Part shown: one piece after another, positions 22,525 through 31,807 of the stretch
How the letters are laid out: every line of letters starts with the position of its first letter
Position numbering within the stretch: position 1 is the first letter of the stretch
Assembly: GCA_036365455.1 (NCBI GenBank)
Contig: JAWQUS010000002.1
Span: forward strand, 806,001 to 870,000
Reading direction: 5' to 3'
Origin: Macrosoma leucophasiata
Lineage: Eukaryota; Arthropoda; Insecta; Lepidoptera; Hedylidae
Length of the DNA: 64,000 nt
Program-made: the position numbers and the translations under genes
Notes under the pieces: generated by a model
What the model was told of the DNA's origin: nothing
The model's database searches: none
What the model saw: only the letters and a program-made list of their open reading frames with translations

Positions 22525-22848
22525 AATATTAGAAATATATTTCACAAGCATGTGTTAATGCGAAATAATATAAAACAATTATTAAGGGTAAAAGCGACTT
22601 CTTTACGATATTTAATAAACTGCAAAGTTTATTATAATATATCGATTGCCTAACTAGCATAGTGTGGCAATAGATGGCGCTACTGCCACCATAAGGCAAT
22701 GCAATAAATATGAAGGAAACATTTGACAAATCGGGCAGGACTTCGGTAGCTCAGTTGGAAGAGCGGCTGGACTAGATTCCCAGTGGCCGCGAGTTCGAGT
22801 CTCGCCTGTATTCAATTTTTTCTTTCCATTTTCTTTAAAAAATATTAG
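22525..22848 (+). mobile_element. tRNA-like element, monomer, with 8-bp target duplication
   Basis: A single 308-bp unit (22533-22840) is flanked by AATATTAG (22525-22532 and 22841-22848). It begins 'aaatatatttcacaagcatg' and has the tRNA-like sequence at about 22739-22812. It ends in a T-rich/short A tail ('attttttctttccattttctttaaaa'). The tRNA-like part is thus close to the 3' end, unlike an ordinary SINE, where it forms the 5' head. The acceptor 3' strand has drifted ('ctgtattc' instead of 'ctgaagtc'). This copy shows what one complete unit is. Confidence 0.75.
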
Positions 22849-22903
22849 GTATATTTCTATCCGGATCCATTATGTCCATTCTGTAATTAGATGTTAATTT
22901 CTT

Positions 22904-23203
22904 CTTTTTTTATGCAACAAAGGTGGCATGGCATATAAGCATACAATTCACATGGATGTTAAGTGATGACTGCAGCCTATAGAGATCTACACAAATACTA
23001 GAGGTTAATTGCAGATGCGTTGCCACCCCTAAGACCTTAGTTCTTATGTCTCTGTGATAGTTATTACGGGGCCATACATTACCATTTAACCGGAACACGA
23101 TAGTGCTGAACATTTGAACATTTGCTGGCAGATAGATTAGATAATGCGGTGGGATCTACGCTCTCGAGTCTCTACACTATAACTCTACCACCAGTAAAAA
23201 GTT
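22904..23203 (-). repeat. Family A retroposon, reverse copy (subtype with 'gtgatagttattacgg')
   Basis: Runs from the reversed tail 'tttttttatgcaac' to 'aactctaccaccagtaaaaa'. It carries 'tctctgtgatagttattacggggcc', a subtype marker shared with the copies near 24.8, 33.2, 34.7, 37.8 and 58.4 kb. A 9-base doubling ('gaacatttgaacattt') is present. Confidence 0.8.
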
Positions 23204-23340
23204 ATCATCAGTAAATACAAAGACAGTCAGTCCCTCATCACGGACGTATTAAATATACGTAGTAAGACTTTTCGTTACGGTTAGGAGTTAGGAGGAGAGG
23301 TTAGGAGTTCGGTAATGTATGAATGACAATTTGCAAACAT

Positions 23341-23648
23341 AGAGCAACTCGGCCCACCGGTCGCGGCGGACCGGAGGGGAGTAGCCATAGCGTTTATTAC
23401 CGATGCAAACAGTCTGTAATTTTTTGCGAGGGGGTAAAACGTGTGACAGACACTCACACTACAAAAATCGTCTATTACTATGAAACTCACACCTTGATTT
23501 CAACAAAATACATAAACCATTTCACGCACACATTTAAATATCTGGGCGACAGGGATAGAACCATTTGGTCTTGCACTTTGACAAAGGGGAAAGCCGGCAT
23601 ATGGCTACTCCCCTCCGGTCCGCTGCGGCCGGTGGCCCGTGTTGCTCT
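23341..23648. mobile_element. GC-ended TIR element (family G), copy 1
   Basis: A 308-bp element with about 45-bp inverted ends: 'agagcaactcggcccaccgg...ggaccggaggggagtagcc' at left and the complementary 'ggctactcccctccggtcc...ccggtggcccgtgttgctct' at right. The second copy is at 33945-34250. The interior is AT-rich and has no transposase. The inward strands encode no domain, so it is probably a MITE. Confidence 0.75.
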
Positions 23649-23830
23649 GTTTATTTATTTATTTATTTTATTTTATTTTTATACTTTATTGTACACCAAT
23701 ACATTAAAGAGACAAAAAAATAGAAGAAATAGACGATACCAAAGGCGGTCTTATCACAAAACTGCAATCTCTTCCAGACAACCTTTGGGTTTAGGAAACT
23801 GTGTAAATTAGAATATTAGGGGTGTACTAA
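23649..23830 (-). repeat. LINE 3' tail, reverse
   Basis: It starts with (TTTA)n and (TTTTA)n, then 'actttattgtacaccaatacattaaag' and 'accaaaggcggtcttatcacaaaactgcaatctcttccagac', a common CR1/Jockey-type tail in Lepidoptera. It abuts the family G element directly. Confidence 0.6.
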
Positions 23831-24034
23831 TGCAAGTAAATTTAAAATTATAGTTTACAAAGAAAAAAAATAATTAAAATAATATAAATAATAATAGGTA
23901 ACTTTTAGGTGATCAGGACTGAACTCGACAAGGGAAAGATCTGGGCGACGTAATGATCACGTTTACATCACATCATACACAAAAAACCACTGTTACGTCT
24001 CATCCTCCTTGCCTATCTCTTGGAGAAATATTAA

Positions 24035-24460
24035 CCGTGAAGTTGATTTCATATCACGACGCTGTCGCTGTCACAGCTATCTGGAACACGCTGCCCGCCT
24101 ACGTTACAAAAACTCCGAGTTAACTGACATTCATATTTATCTACTCATTCTAAGCAACCTTTTCATGAAAATTAAATTATTTTTCTTTGCCTTGAAATTT
24201 TCTATGTTATCATCATTATTCAGATTTTTGCTACTTTCGTGTTCTCATATCTAAGTATGTCGTTTGTAATCTATGTCAATTTTTACCATTAATGGCATTC
24301 TGGTCGCATTCGGATACATTTTCTAAAATTAATAATAAATGTATAGCTGTATATGTCTCTTTTATGATCGTTTTCGATTGAAATATTTATTTCAAAATGA
24401 GTGTATCTATGTCTATATCTATGGGATTAAAAAATAAATAGACCTTACCTTAATAAATAC
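24035..24460 (+). pseudogene. Non-LTR LINE, C-terminal ORF remnant and tail
   Basis: The forward frame around 24048-24115 reads SYHDAVAVTAIWNTLPAYV, the 'WN.LP' block that ends many CR1/Jockey-type ORF2 proteins. A stop follows within a few codons. The remaining A/T-rich 3' UTR ends near 'aaaaaataaatag'. Only the extreme 3' end of the LINE survives. Confidence 0.5.
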
Positions 24461-24595
24461 ATAATATGAACAAGTAGGGCTCGTAGAACGTTATACTTCG
24501 CTGCGTAGCTAGGTGCTACGACGTTGCGGACCTGAAGACCCTGCATCTATTTACTCTATGAAACATTAGAGTTACGGAGAATAGAATGACAACTG

Positions 24596-25065
24596 ACTCA
24601 GTAGTCTACTGTAGCTGGCCACTACTGCTACGCTGGGGTCCTGGGTTCGATGCCCGGGTCGGGGTCTGTCAGAGATAAATGTTTAAAATGTCTGGTTCGA
24701 TTGGACTTTTTCCATTTTTTGGAAGTTTCCCTGTACCTATTGTATGGCCTCGTAATAACTATCACAGAGACATTATAACTAAGGTCTCAGGGGTGGCAAC
24801 GCATCTGTATTTTGACCTCTGGTCCTTGTGTAGATGTCTATAGGCTGCAGTCATCACTTAACATCAATGTGAACTGCAAGTTTGTTAGCCATCTAAATAA
24901 CATAAAAAACCTCGTAATTTGGTAATGTGCCGGCGATGTCAACAGGCTTGCCACTCGCCACCTGTTACGTGGTCCAAAAAGTTTGCGTGTTTGCTTGAGT
25001 GCATGCATTTACCCCTGCCAACCTTCGGGGATTACAGGCGTGAAGTAACGTCGTAGAATGACCAT
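24596..25065 (+). repeat. tRNA-headed SINE (family P), split by a family A insertion
   Basis: Head: 'ccactactgctacgctgggg' and 'cctgggttcgatgcccggg' (B-box-like). The body reaches 'ggaagtttccctgtacc' at about 24739. The rest of the SINE ('ggtaatgtgccggcgatgtc...cttcggggattacaggcgtgaagtaacgt') resumes at about 24920. The interruption is a family A copy. Confidence 0.75.
24742..24908 (+). repeat. Family A retroposon nested in SINE P
   Basis: 'tatggcctcgtaataactatcacagagac ... ggtctcaggggtggcaac ... aagtttgttagccatctaaataacataaaaa'. It is 5'-truncated with an A-tail and sits between two halves of one SINE, direct proof that family A moved after SINE P. Confidence 0.8.
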
Positions 25066-25217
25066 AAAATATTTAACTACTTTTAAGAAAAGTCTTAGTA
25101 TAACATTTGCTTATTGTGATATTATAAAGTCTTTCTTATGTCGAACTCGGCACCAATACAACTTCTTTTTTCGTACATTAGAAGTGAAATAAAGACGTTT
25201 CACTGCCATGAAAAGAG

Positions 25218-25490
25218 AATAGCGTGGGCGAGGTCATTTCAGTAGGAATGCCTGCAGATAATGGTGCGGCGGTGGGCTGTCCGCGTCGCGTCGCCCGCAT
25301 CCGCCCGTCCGCGGCACACAATGCACCTCCACGTTGACGCTTATTCACCCTACTTGACGTCTAATCAATACATACTAGGAACTTCTTGATTACTTGTCTT
25401 AAAATGAAATTTCATCTGTCAATTAGAAATAACTTAAAAATAATGAAGCGACCGCTCTGTATTCTAACAAGTTCTATTTATTTTTTTAAA
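25218..25490. repeat. GC-rich duplicated intronic segment, copy 1
   Basis: The core 25218-25366 ('aatagcgtgggcgaggtcat...ggcacacaatgcacctccac...gacgtctaatc') recurs at 25636 with only a few substitutions in about 150 bp. Sequence further right (to about 25490) is also homologous but much more diverged. A small frame starting at ATG 25260 is open in both copies. The substitutions in the copies that fall in it are nearly all amino-acid changing, so I do not regard it as coding. Conserved regulatory element or recent conversion are the alternatives. Confidence 0.6.
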
Positions 25491-25635
25491 TATTTGACTC
25501 GCTTCGCTTTTGATCTACGAGGCGGTGGTCCTTATTTCGCTATTAGACATCTACGTTACGCAAGAGTCAGAAAAACCAAATAGTACCAGAAAAATTGATA
25601 AAGACTACAACGTATTTACTTATTACTTCAATAGT

Positions 25636-25897
25636 AATAGCGTGGGCTAGGTCATTTCAGTAGGAATGCCTGCAGATAATGGTGCGGCGGTGGGCTGTCC
25701 GCGTCGCGTCGTCCGCATCCGCCCGTCCGCGGCACACAATGCACCTCCACGTTGACGCTTATACACCCCACTTGACGTCTAATCGATAGATATTAGTTAC
25801 TTCTTGTTTCTTGTATTAAAACAACATTTTGAAATAATCAAGTTTTTTTAAATAGAGCGATCGATTTGTATTCTAATAAATTCAATTAAATTTTTAA
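25636..25897. repeat. GC-rich duplicated intronic segment, copy 2
   Basis: Direct duplicate of 25218-25490 at an offset of 418 bp. The core 25636-25784 is nearly identical to copy 1; its right flank is only patchily alignable. A repeat with T-run (25893-25980) is inserted at its right end, after which weak similarity to copy 1 seems to resume ('cttcgaagcggtg' versus 'ctacgaggcggtg'). Confidence 0.6.
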
Positions 25898-25980
25898 CCG
25901 AACCTTTTTTTTTTCAAAAAGGAGAAGGTTCTCAATTTGACCCGGATGTTTTTTTTTTTTTTTTGTGGGCCACTTTTTTA
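25893..25980 (+). repeat. Lepidopteran 'accgaac...ggagaaggttctcaatt...(T)n' repeat
   Basis: 'ttcaaaaaggagaaggttctcaatttgacccgg' followed by a 15-16 T run matches the beginning of the repeat at 52483. It is a short interspersed fragment, very common in Lepidoptera. Confidence 0.6.
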
Positions 25981-26118
25981 AACACTTGACAACGCCACGT
26001 CTTTGTTCTTCGAAGCGGTGTGCTCTTATTACCACGGAATAGATAAATAAAGATGGAATGGTAATGTGGGCGTGGCAAGCGCTCGACAACTATGCGTGTA
26101 CACACATAGTTCGGCAGA

Positions 26119-26170
26119 ACCCTAACTAGCATAGTATGGCAAATGTTTCTTTCCATTTTTCTTCTATCCA
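26119..26170 (+). repeat. Deleted remnant of the tRNA-like unit
   Basis: 'cctaactagcatagtatggca' joins directly to 'tttctttccatttttctt'. Both are unit sequences, but the tRNA-like part between them is missing. Shows the family is older than the recent array. Confidence 0.55.
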
Positions 26171-26501
26171 ACAACCTGTCGTCAATAAAATTAAAAATCT
26201 TCATACGTATTTGACAATATCCATTCAGAGTCGGTATTATTCTCGACAAAAATGCAATGTTTGGAGAAGCGCCAAATAAAACACAATAACGTTAAATAAG
26301 CTGAAGAGTCGAATGCATTGCAGCTAAAGTTTATAACTCCAAAATAAAGTTAGGTTCTAATGATAGTTTAAATATTTGCGACAATCGCGTGATACTGTAT
26401 TGTGGTTTGTACCAAATCCATAACTTAGTTCTGAAAAGGAGTCAACTGTTAACTTATGCTTTTTATTGTGTTTTTAAGCGACTAAATTATAAATTATAAA
26501 C

Positions 26502-26775
26502 TGCCTCGGTAGCCTAGTGGTAGCAGGCCACTACTACTACGCGGAGGTCCTGGGGTCGATTCCCGAGTCGGGAGTTATCGGAGATAATGGTGTAAAGTCC
26601 TTTATGTCTGGTTCTGTTGGGATTTTACCATTTTCTGGAAACTTCTCAGTACCTCGAAGTTTGGTAATGTGCCCGGAGATGTCAACAGGCTCGCCATCTG
26701 TTACATGGGCAAAACGTTACCTCTGCCTATCCCTTCGGGGATTACAGGCGTGAAGTTACGTTTTTTAAATTATAA
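26502..26775 (+). repeat. tRNA-headed SINE (family P), full copy
   Basis: Head: 'gcctcggtagcctagtggtagcaggcc' (A-box-like) and 'ggtcgattcccgag' (B-box-like). The body is 'ggtaatgtgcccggagatgtcaacaggc' and the end 'cttcggggattacaggcgtgaagttacgttttttaaa'. Best-preserved plus-strand copies are this one and 47168-47460. Confidence 0.8.
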
Positions 26776-26825
26776 ATAAGTAACGAGTGCTGGAGTTTCC
26801 ACCGCCCACTGGAGGAACTTCTTAC

Positions 26826-27104
26826 TGGTGGTAGAGCTCCACTGATGGAGTTCGCGGGCGTAGGCACCACCGCATTACCTAATATACTTGCCGCTAAATG
26901 GTAGTGTTCAGCACTATCGTGTTCCGGTCAGGTGGTAATGTACGGCCCTGTAATTTCCGGCACAGAGGCATAACACCTAATGCATCAGGAGTGGCAGCGC
27001 ATCTGCATTTTGACCTCTGGTCATTGTGTGGGTGTCTATAGGCTGCAGTCATCACTTAACATCAATGTGAACTGCATGCTTGTTTGCCACTTTTATTACA
27101 TAGA
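26826..27104 (+). repeat. Family A retroposon, full-length forward copy (reference)
   Basis: Starts 'actggtggtagagctccact', contains 'ggcaccaccgcattacctaatatacttgccgctaaatgg', 'gtgttccggtcaggtggtaatgtacggcc' and 'ggctgcagtcatcacttaac', and ends 'gcttgtttgccacttttattacatagaag'. About 280 bp with a fixed 5' end in many copies. The consensus 5' end can fold (GAGCTCC/GGAGCTC stem within GGTGGT/ACCACC). No Pol III boxes and no coding seen. Confidence 0.85.
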
Positions 27105-27229
27105 AGAAAAAGGAAGATCTTTCTTCCACTGGAAGAGAATACTTCCACTAGCGCAGTCAGTCAACCGAACAATGGCGGTCAAACCATTCCAATGAGGTGG
27201 TGGTAAGTGCAATATCGCAAGCGCGAGGG

Positions 27230-27342
27230 TGGCGATAGTGGCATATTTTCCCCAAAATGACTCACAACCCTATTGTGAGCATCGATTGGGAAAGCATTTG
27301 TCCAGCTTTGAAGGTTTTTCGGTTGAAGTGATGATGATGATG
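27230..27342 (-). repeat. RTE-like LINE 3' UTR fragment, reverse
   Basis: 'gcatttgtccagc' followed by 'ttcggttgaagtgatgatgatgatg' is the reverse of the 'catcatcat...gctggacaaa' tail, as at 4247 and 40605. Confidence 0.45.
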
Positions 27343-27537
27343 TATTTGTGCTGATATACGATTAAAGCGTCTAGCGACAGTAGCCCGCCGGCGGGTTGCT
27401 AAACTAGGCAATCTGCGTAAACAAATGTCTTGAAATCGTTTAACGTTAGCGATACCATAGCATTTGTTTTAACTTTGCAACAATGTAGTTGTAAATATAT
27501 ATTTTTGTTCTTATCAACAATTGAGTCAATCTCTATT

Positions 27538-27607
27538 ATGGTGTGACGAATACGATATTCCCCGTAGTTACACTAGTGTAACGGGTTACACACGGGGAAC
27601 GCACCAT
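27538..27607. repeat. Nested 70-bp palindrome at the SINE 3' end
   Basis: Outer arms ATGGTGTG/CGCACCAT (imperfect), middle arms TTCCCCGT/ACGGGGAA, centre GTTACACTAGTGTAAC (perfect 16-bp palindrome). It adjoins the tail of the reverse SINE at 27608-27832 and may be its 3' end or a separate small foldback. Confidence 0.6.
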
Positions 27608-27832
27608 ATTTTTACATAAAATAAATAAATAAAATACGCTTACACTCACAGCCCCACAGTAGGTATAAACCTGTGTCGTGGGTGCCGTTGTACACATACA
27701 ACATATACACAAACACCCAGACCCGAAACAAATATCTTTAGGCCATACAAATATTTGTTCCGGTGCGGGGATCGAACCCGCGACCCTTCGATTCAAACGG
27801 TCATCTCACACCGCTAGACTAACCGGGTCGTC
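27608..27832 (-). repeat. tRNA-derived SINE (family D), reverse
   Basis: The minus strand begins near 27832 with a tRNA-like head ('acccggttagtctagcggtg', B-box 'gggttcgatcccc' at about 27771-27783). It continues 'gcaccggaacaaatatttgtatggcc' and ends in (TTTA)n ('tattttatttatttatttta', about 27616-27638). A head-only relative lies at 50472-50542. Confidence 0.8.
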
Positions 27833-28029
27833 AAACCATACAATCTTTTGCGCTTCTAACAACGAGGCAGTGAATAAATATGTAGGATTTTTTTCTCTTA
27901 CTTTGAAGCTTGCTTGCGATTCCCGATGAAAGTCGACCCAAATGTCGAATAACACTGACGCAGTGACTAGTGACCAATACCCTGCCACGGTAGTAAGTAG
28001 GAACACTAAATCTGAGGGAACCGCTTGTA

Positions 28030-29290
28030 TCCACAAATCAAATCCTCTTAATGCACCTAATTAATTGTACAACTGAATAATTTATCTTACAACTGTAAAT
28101 TAATTAACATTAAACAACTAAATTAAACATGTTATGCAACAAAAAATGTATAGAATGACGCGAGCTATTTATTATAACGTGACCTATTCACGTAGATCTT
28201 ATAGGCCTATTACACTACACGATCTGTCGTGACCTAACAATCGCGCGCCCTGTCCCTCTAGTAGGGTGCTTATTAAATTACGCTTGAAATCGTTCCCTGT
28301 GTGACTCATTGTGAGTCTAAATAATATGAACGTAAATACAATATATCGTATAACTTATTTTTCTTAAACGCAGAGCACTACTCGATTGTCTTGTTTAGGG
28401 ATCCTAACTCCCTATTTCTTATAACAACACCCGGTTGCTATATACTGTGTCCAAGAAATCGTGTAGTCTAAAAGGCTTTTCATAGTTGGGTAGGATGAAT
28501 CCTTGAGCGGGTGGTTAATATCTAACAGCTGAGCTGTAAGTTTGTGAACAACTCCAAAATGTATGTCATCGTTATGATTGTTATAGGCATTGCGTGAAAA
28601 TCAGATGAGTAGTGAACGTAGTAGAATATACTATTACATAATATATTGTGAAGATTGTAAGTGTGTAGGTTTAAATACATGTAGCGGCACACTCAAAACA
28701 ATCTTCTATGATGTAGCTAATAAATTAATTTTACAACTGTAAATCAATTAACATGAAACTACTAAATCAAACATGTAAAGCTACAAAAAAAAATACGTTA
28801 TAATAAATAGCTCACGTTAGAATGACCTATTCATGTTGGCCTCAAAGGCATTTTACACAACACGATTTCACGGGCCCAATCTAATAAGAAACAGAAAGGC
28901 AGGGAGCTAAGTCGCGGCGGCGTAAGCGCGGCGATTAAATATCTAGTATTTTTATCTGAGTTTTGGTGTATTGCTGTAAAATACCTATTGTGGTTTAAAA
29001 AACGACGTTCACGTGCCAACTGAGAGTGAGTGGAATAGGACACAATTTGTGATAGTACGTAGTGTGATAAGTGGCACCCTCGGGCAACCTGTCTCCCTTA
29101 GAGACAGGTTGCCCGAGAAGCAGGTTACGATAAATCGTATAGTGTAATAGGCTTTTTAAAGTTGAGCGTCCTTGAGCGGGTGATTAATATCAAACAGCGG
29201 GGCCGTAGGCGTGTGACGAATCCGGTTGGTGAGCCACTCAAAAATGCGATCATATTTATTACACTGTGTGTGAAAATTAACTAAATGCAT
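28030..29290. repeat. Two tandem copies of a ~650-bp element with long TIRs
   Basis: Left outer blocks (28075-28140 and 28730-28795: 'ttacaactgtaaat.aattaacat') and right outer blocks (28500-28530 and 29169-29196: 'ccttgagcgggtg.ttaatatc') repeat in order. Inside each copy is an inverted pair 'ggcctattacacta.acgat' / 'atcgt.tagt..aa.aggct' (28203-28222 with 28458-28478; 28843-28865 with 29133-29155). Looks like an ancient TIR transposon duplicated in tandem. No transposase. Confidence 0.55.
29079..29117. repeat. Perfect 17-bp hairpin
   Basis: CTCGGGCAACCTGTCTC (29079-29095), loop CCTTA, GAGACAGGTTGCCCGAG (29101-29117). Lies within the right inner end of the second element of 28030-29290. No T-run follows on either strand, so I do not call it a terminator. 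Confidence 0.9.
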
Positions 29291-29348
29291 CACTTAATTT
29301 TACATTTTTTACCAGTAAATACAGGAAAATCCAAAAGGTCAAAATGAT

Positions 29349-31545
29349 CAAATTCAAATTCAAATTATTTATTGCGTTATGTCATATGGGTACATAGGTG
29401 GTATTGTACAATGACACCCTGTTAGGGTATAGCAACATAAGAGGGGAAGCTTATGTAATAAGGGGAAAGTTAAATATTATCATTTATTTAGATTAAACAA
29501 TATCATTTGAAGGTGTTGCTCAAATAATCCTGAATATTATAGTAACATTTATCGATGAGTAATTGTTTGATATTTTTAATGAATGTGTTGTAGTTTGTTT
29601 CGTTTTTTAATGGTGTTGGTAATTTATTATATATTTTTATGCTCATAACAAAAGGACTTGACGAATGGCTGGCTAGACGGGAGGTAGGGAGCATTAGTCT
29701 ATTTTGGTGTCGTAGTAGGTGATTTGTAGGGATGTCTGCGCGTCTTGTATAAAAGGCTGGATAGGTTTTAACAAATTTACATGTTTCTAGAATATATATG
29801 GAAGGTAATGTTAGCATTTTTAGCTCTTTAAAATGGGGTACACAACTGGTTTCTTGTTTTATGTTAGCTAATATTCGGATTAATTTTTTTTGCAATGTAA
29901 AGAGTGTAGGCATGTCCGTACTATTTCCCCACATAATTATCCCGTAAGTAAACCATGAGTAGGCATATGCGTAGTAAGTTGCTAGTGATGATTTAAGATC
30001 TGTTGTTCTTTTTATTTCCCATAGGGCATAAATAAATTTCGAAATTTTATTTCTAATATGTTGTATGTGTTGTTTCCAATTTATATGTGTATCTATTACT
30101 AAGCCAAGCAAGGTGAATGAATTTACTATTTCTAAATTAAATGAATTGTAGTTATATTTTATTGATAAAGGTGCTTTTTGGCGAGGGTGAAAAGTGATAA
30201 TTTTGGTTTTAGTGTAGTTAATTTCAAGGCTGTGGTTGTTCATCCAGGAAGTAATGTTGTCTAATATTGAATCCAGTTTTTGTTTTATATTTATGTTATT
30301 TTCACATGAGGTTAATATTGATACGTCATCTGCAAATAAAACGCATGTATCTTGAATAACTTTAGGTAAATCATTGATGTAAATGAGGAAAAGCAAACAC
30401 CCTATTACACTGCCTTGTGGTATTGAAGCATTTACTATTTGGTTATCTGATTGAACTTTAGTTATTTCATGATTTTTATTATTGTAAAATTCGATTTCAA
30501 CTATCTGTTGCCTATTATTTAAATATGATTTGAGCCAATTATAACTATTTCCACGTATTCCTATGTCATGTAGTTTATTTAATAATATATCATGTTGTAC
30601 TTTTTCATATGCTTTTGTCATATCTAACAGAATTCCGACGCCATATTTTTTATTGTTAATTGTATTTAATGCTTCCTGTATGTATTTATATACTGCGAGT
30701 ATTGTAGACCTTTTTTTGCGGAAACCGTTCTGGTTTTCATCGAATATATTATATTTTTCACAATAATTATATATACGCTTACACATAGCCGCTTCAAACA
30801 GTTTTGAGATAGTGGGTAGGAGCGCTATGGGTCTATAGTTGTATGGGTTAGTTTTTCCTCCCTTTTTATATATGGGCTTTATTAAAGTAGTTTTTAATAT
30901 TTCTGGGAATGCGCCCTCTTCGAATGATTTATTAATTAGCAAGCATAATGGTAAGGTAAGTTCCTCAGAGCATTGGCGGATTAAGCTAGGGGGGATCCCA
31001 TCTATACCGTGACTGGTTTTATTTTTTAAGTTTTTTATTAGTTTGTTAATTTCTTGGTAGTCTACTGGGGACAAGTACATTGTGTTTTCTATGTAAGAGG
31101 TATTAGTGTAGATTTTGTTTATCGCAGTAGATGTGGATTTGCTTCCAATGGATATAAAATGGTTATTGAAGGTGTTGGCTACTACGTCAGGTTTGATAAT
31201 TGGTGAGTTATTTAATATCAATTCTATGTTATTTTGATTTAATTCTCTCTTTTTGTTTGTACGCTCATTTATTATTTTCCATGCAGTTTTAATTTTATTT
31301 TTTGACGTATTTATTCTAGTTTTATAATTAAGTTTTTTAGCACATAATATGGTAGATTTTAATATTTTCGAGTAGGTTTTATAATGTTTCTTTAAAGTTT
31401 TGTTATTGGATTTTTGACTCAATATTTTTAGCATTCTTTTATGATAAAATGAAGATGCATTAGCGCCACTGAGAACTAAATTGTTTTGCTTCTGTAATAG
31501 ATAATATAAAACCATACAATATCTAACATAGATGTTATATGTCAT
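29349..31545 (-). mobile_element. Non-LTR LINE, 5'-truncated, minus strand
   Basis: An open reverse-transcriptase frame (29503-31545) is followed by a short 3' UTR ending in the repeated 'aatttgaatttgaatttga' (plus-strand 29349-29370), a tail type of CR1/Jockey-like LINEs. The apurinic endonuclease domain that should precede the RT is absent, so the copy is truncated at its 5' end, just before a family A piece starting at 31552. It is antisense to pasilla. Confidence 0.85.
29503..31545 (-). CDS. LINE reverse transcriptase (ORF2 lacking endonuclease)
   Basis: 680 codons without a stop. After a basic linker (residues about 45-100) comes a complete RT: HGIDGIPPSLI (about 179), YRPIALLPTISKLFE (about 237), LLDMTKAYEKV with the first catalytic Asp about 308, ASIPQGSVIGCLLFLIYIND (about 373-392), and the FADD box with Asp 406-407. 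The thumb and C-terminal region follow ('HINWKQHI', 'LYALWEI'-like). The endonuclease half is missing and the annotated first Met is simply the first in the open stretch. The reading frame is intact, implying a fairly recent insertion, but this copy cannot move by itself. CR1/Jockey-like; exact clade not determined. Confidence 0.85.
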   Translation of the reverse strand: MTYNIYVRYCMVLYYLLQKQNNLVLSGANASSFYHKRMLKILSQKSNNKTLKKHYKTYSKILKSTILCAKKLNYKTRINTSKNKIKTAWKIINERTNKKRELNQNNIELILNNSPIIKPDVVANTFNNHFISIGSKSTSTAINKIYTNTSYIENTMYLSPVDYQEINKLIKNLKNKTSHGIDGIPPSLIRQCSEELTLPLCLLINKSFEEGAFPEILKTTLIKPIYKKGGKTNPYNYRPIALLPTISKLFEAAMCKRIYNYCEKYNIFDENQNGFRKKRSTILAVYKYIQEALNTINNKKYGVGILLDMTKAYEKVQHDILLNKLHDIGIRGNSYNWLKSYLNNRQQIVEIEFYNNKNHEITKVQSDNQIVNASIPQGSVIGCLLFLIYINDLPKVIQDTCVLFADDVSILTSCENNINIKQKLDSILDNITSWMNNHSLEINYTKTKIITFHPRQKAPLSIKYNYNSFNLEIVNSFTLLGLVIDTHINWKQHIQHIRNKISKFIYALWEIKRTTDLKSSLATYYAYAYSWFTYGIIMWGNSTDMPTLFTLQKKLIRILANIKQETSCVPHFKELKMLTLPSIYILETCKFVKTYPAFYTRRADIPTNHLLRHQNRLMLPTSRLASHSSSPFVMSIKIYNKLPTPLKNETNYNTFIKNIKQLLIDKCYYNIQDYLSNTFK

Positions 31546-31551
31546 GCGTTT

Positions 31552-31793
31552 TTACTGATTGTAGAGTTCCAGTGTTGGAGTTTTCAGGGTGTGCGCTTTA
31601 CGGCATTGCCGCTGAGGTAGTCTTCAGCGCTATCGTGTTCCGGTCAGGTGGTAATGATCGGCCGTGTAATTTCCGGCACAAAGGTATAATGGCTCCATTG
31701 AAATCTCTGGTTTCATGTAGATGTTTATAGGCAACAGTATTACTTACCATCAACCTAAACTGTGTGCTTGTTTGCCACTTCATGCCATAAAAA
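31552..31793 (+). repeat. Family A retroposon, forward copy with internal deletion
   Basis: 'actgattgtagagttccagtg ... cgctatcgtgttccggtcaggtggtaatgatcggcc ... tgtgcttgtttgccacttcatgccataaaaaaaa'. Some blocks of the first half and middle are missing. Confidence 0.75.
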
Positions 31794-31807
31794 AAATATA
31801 TATGTAT

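Noticed and set aside
25260..25391. Small peptide encoded by both duplicated GC-rich cores
   Set aside because: Differences between the copies are nearly all amino-acid changing and the two frames end differently, the opposite of coding constraint.
27771..27832. tRNA gene (Asp-like) on the minus strand
   Set aside because: It continues into a SINE body with a (TTTA)n tail and has a second head-only relative at 50472; it is a SINE head.
29079..29117. Transcription terminator or microRNA precursor
   Set aside because: No T-run follows on either strand. The stem is a short (17 bp) part of a transposon end.
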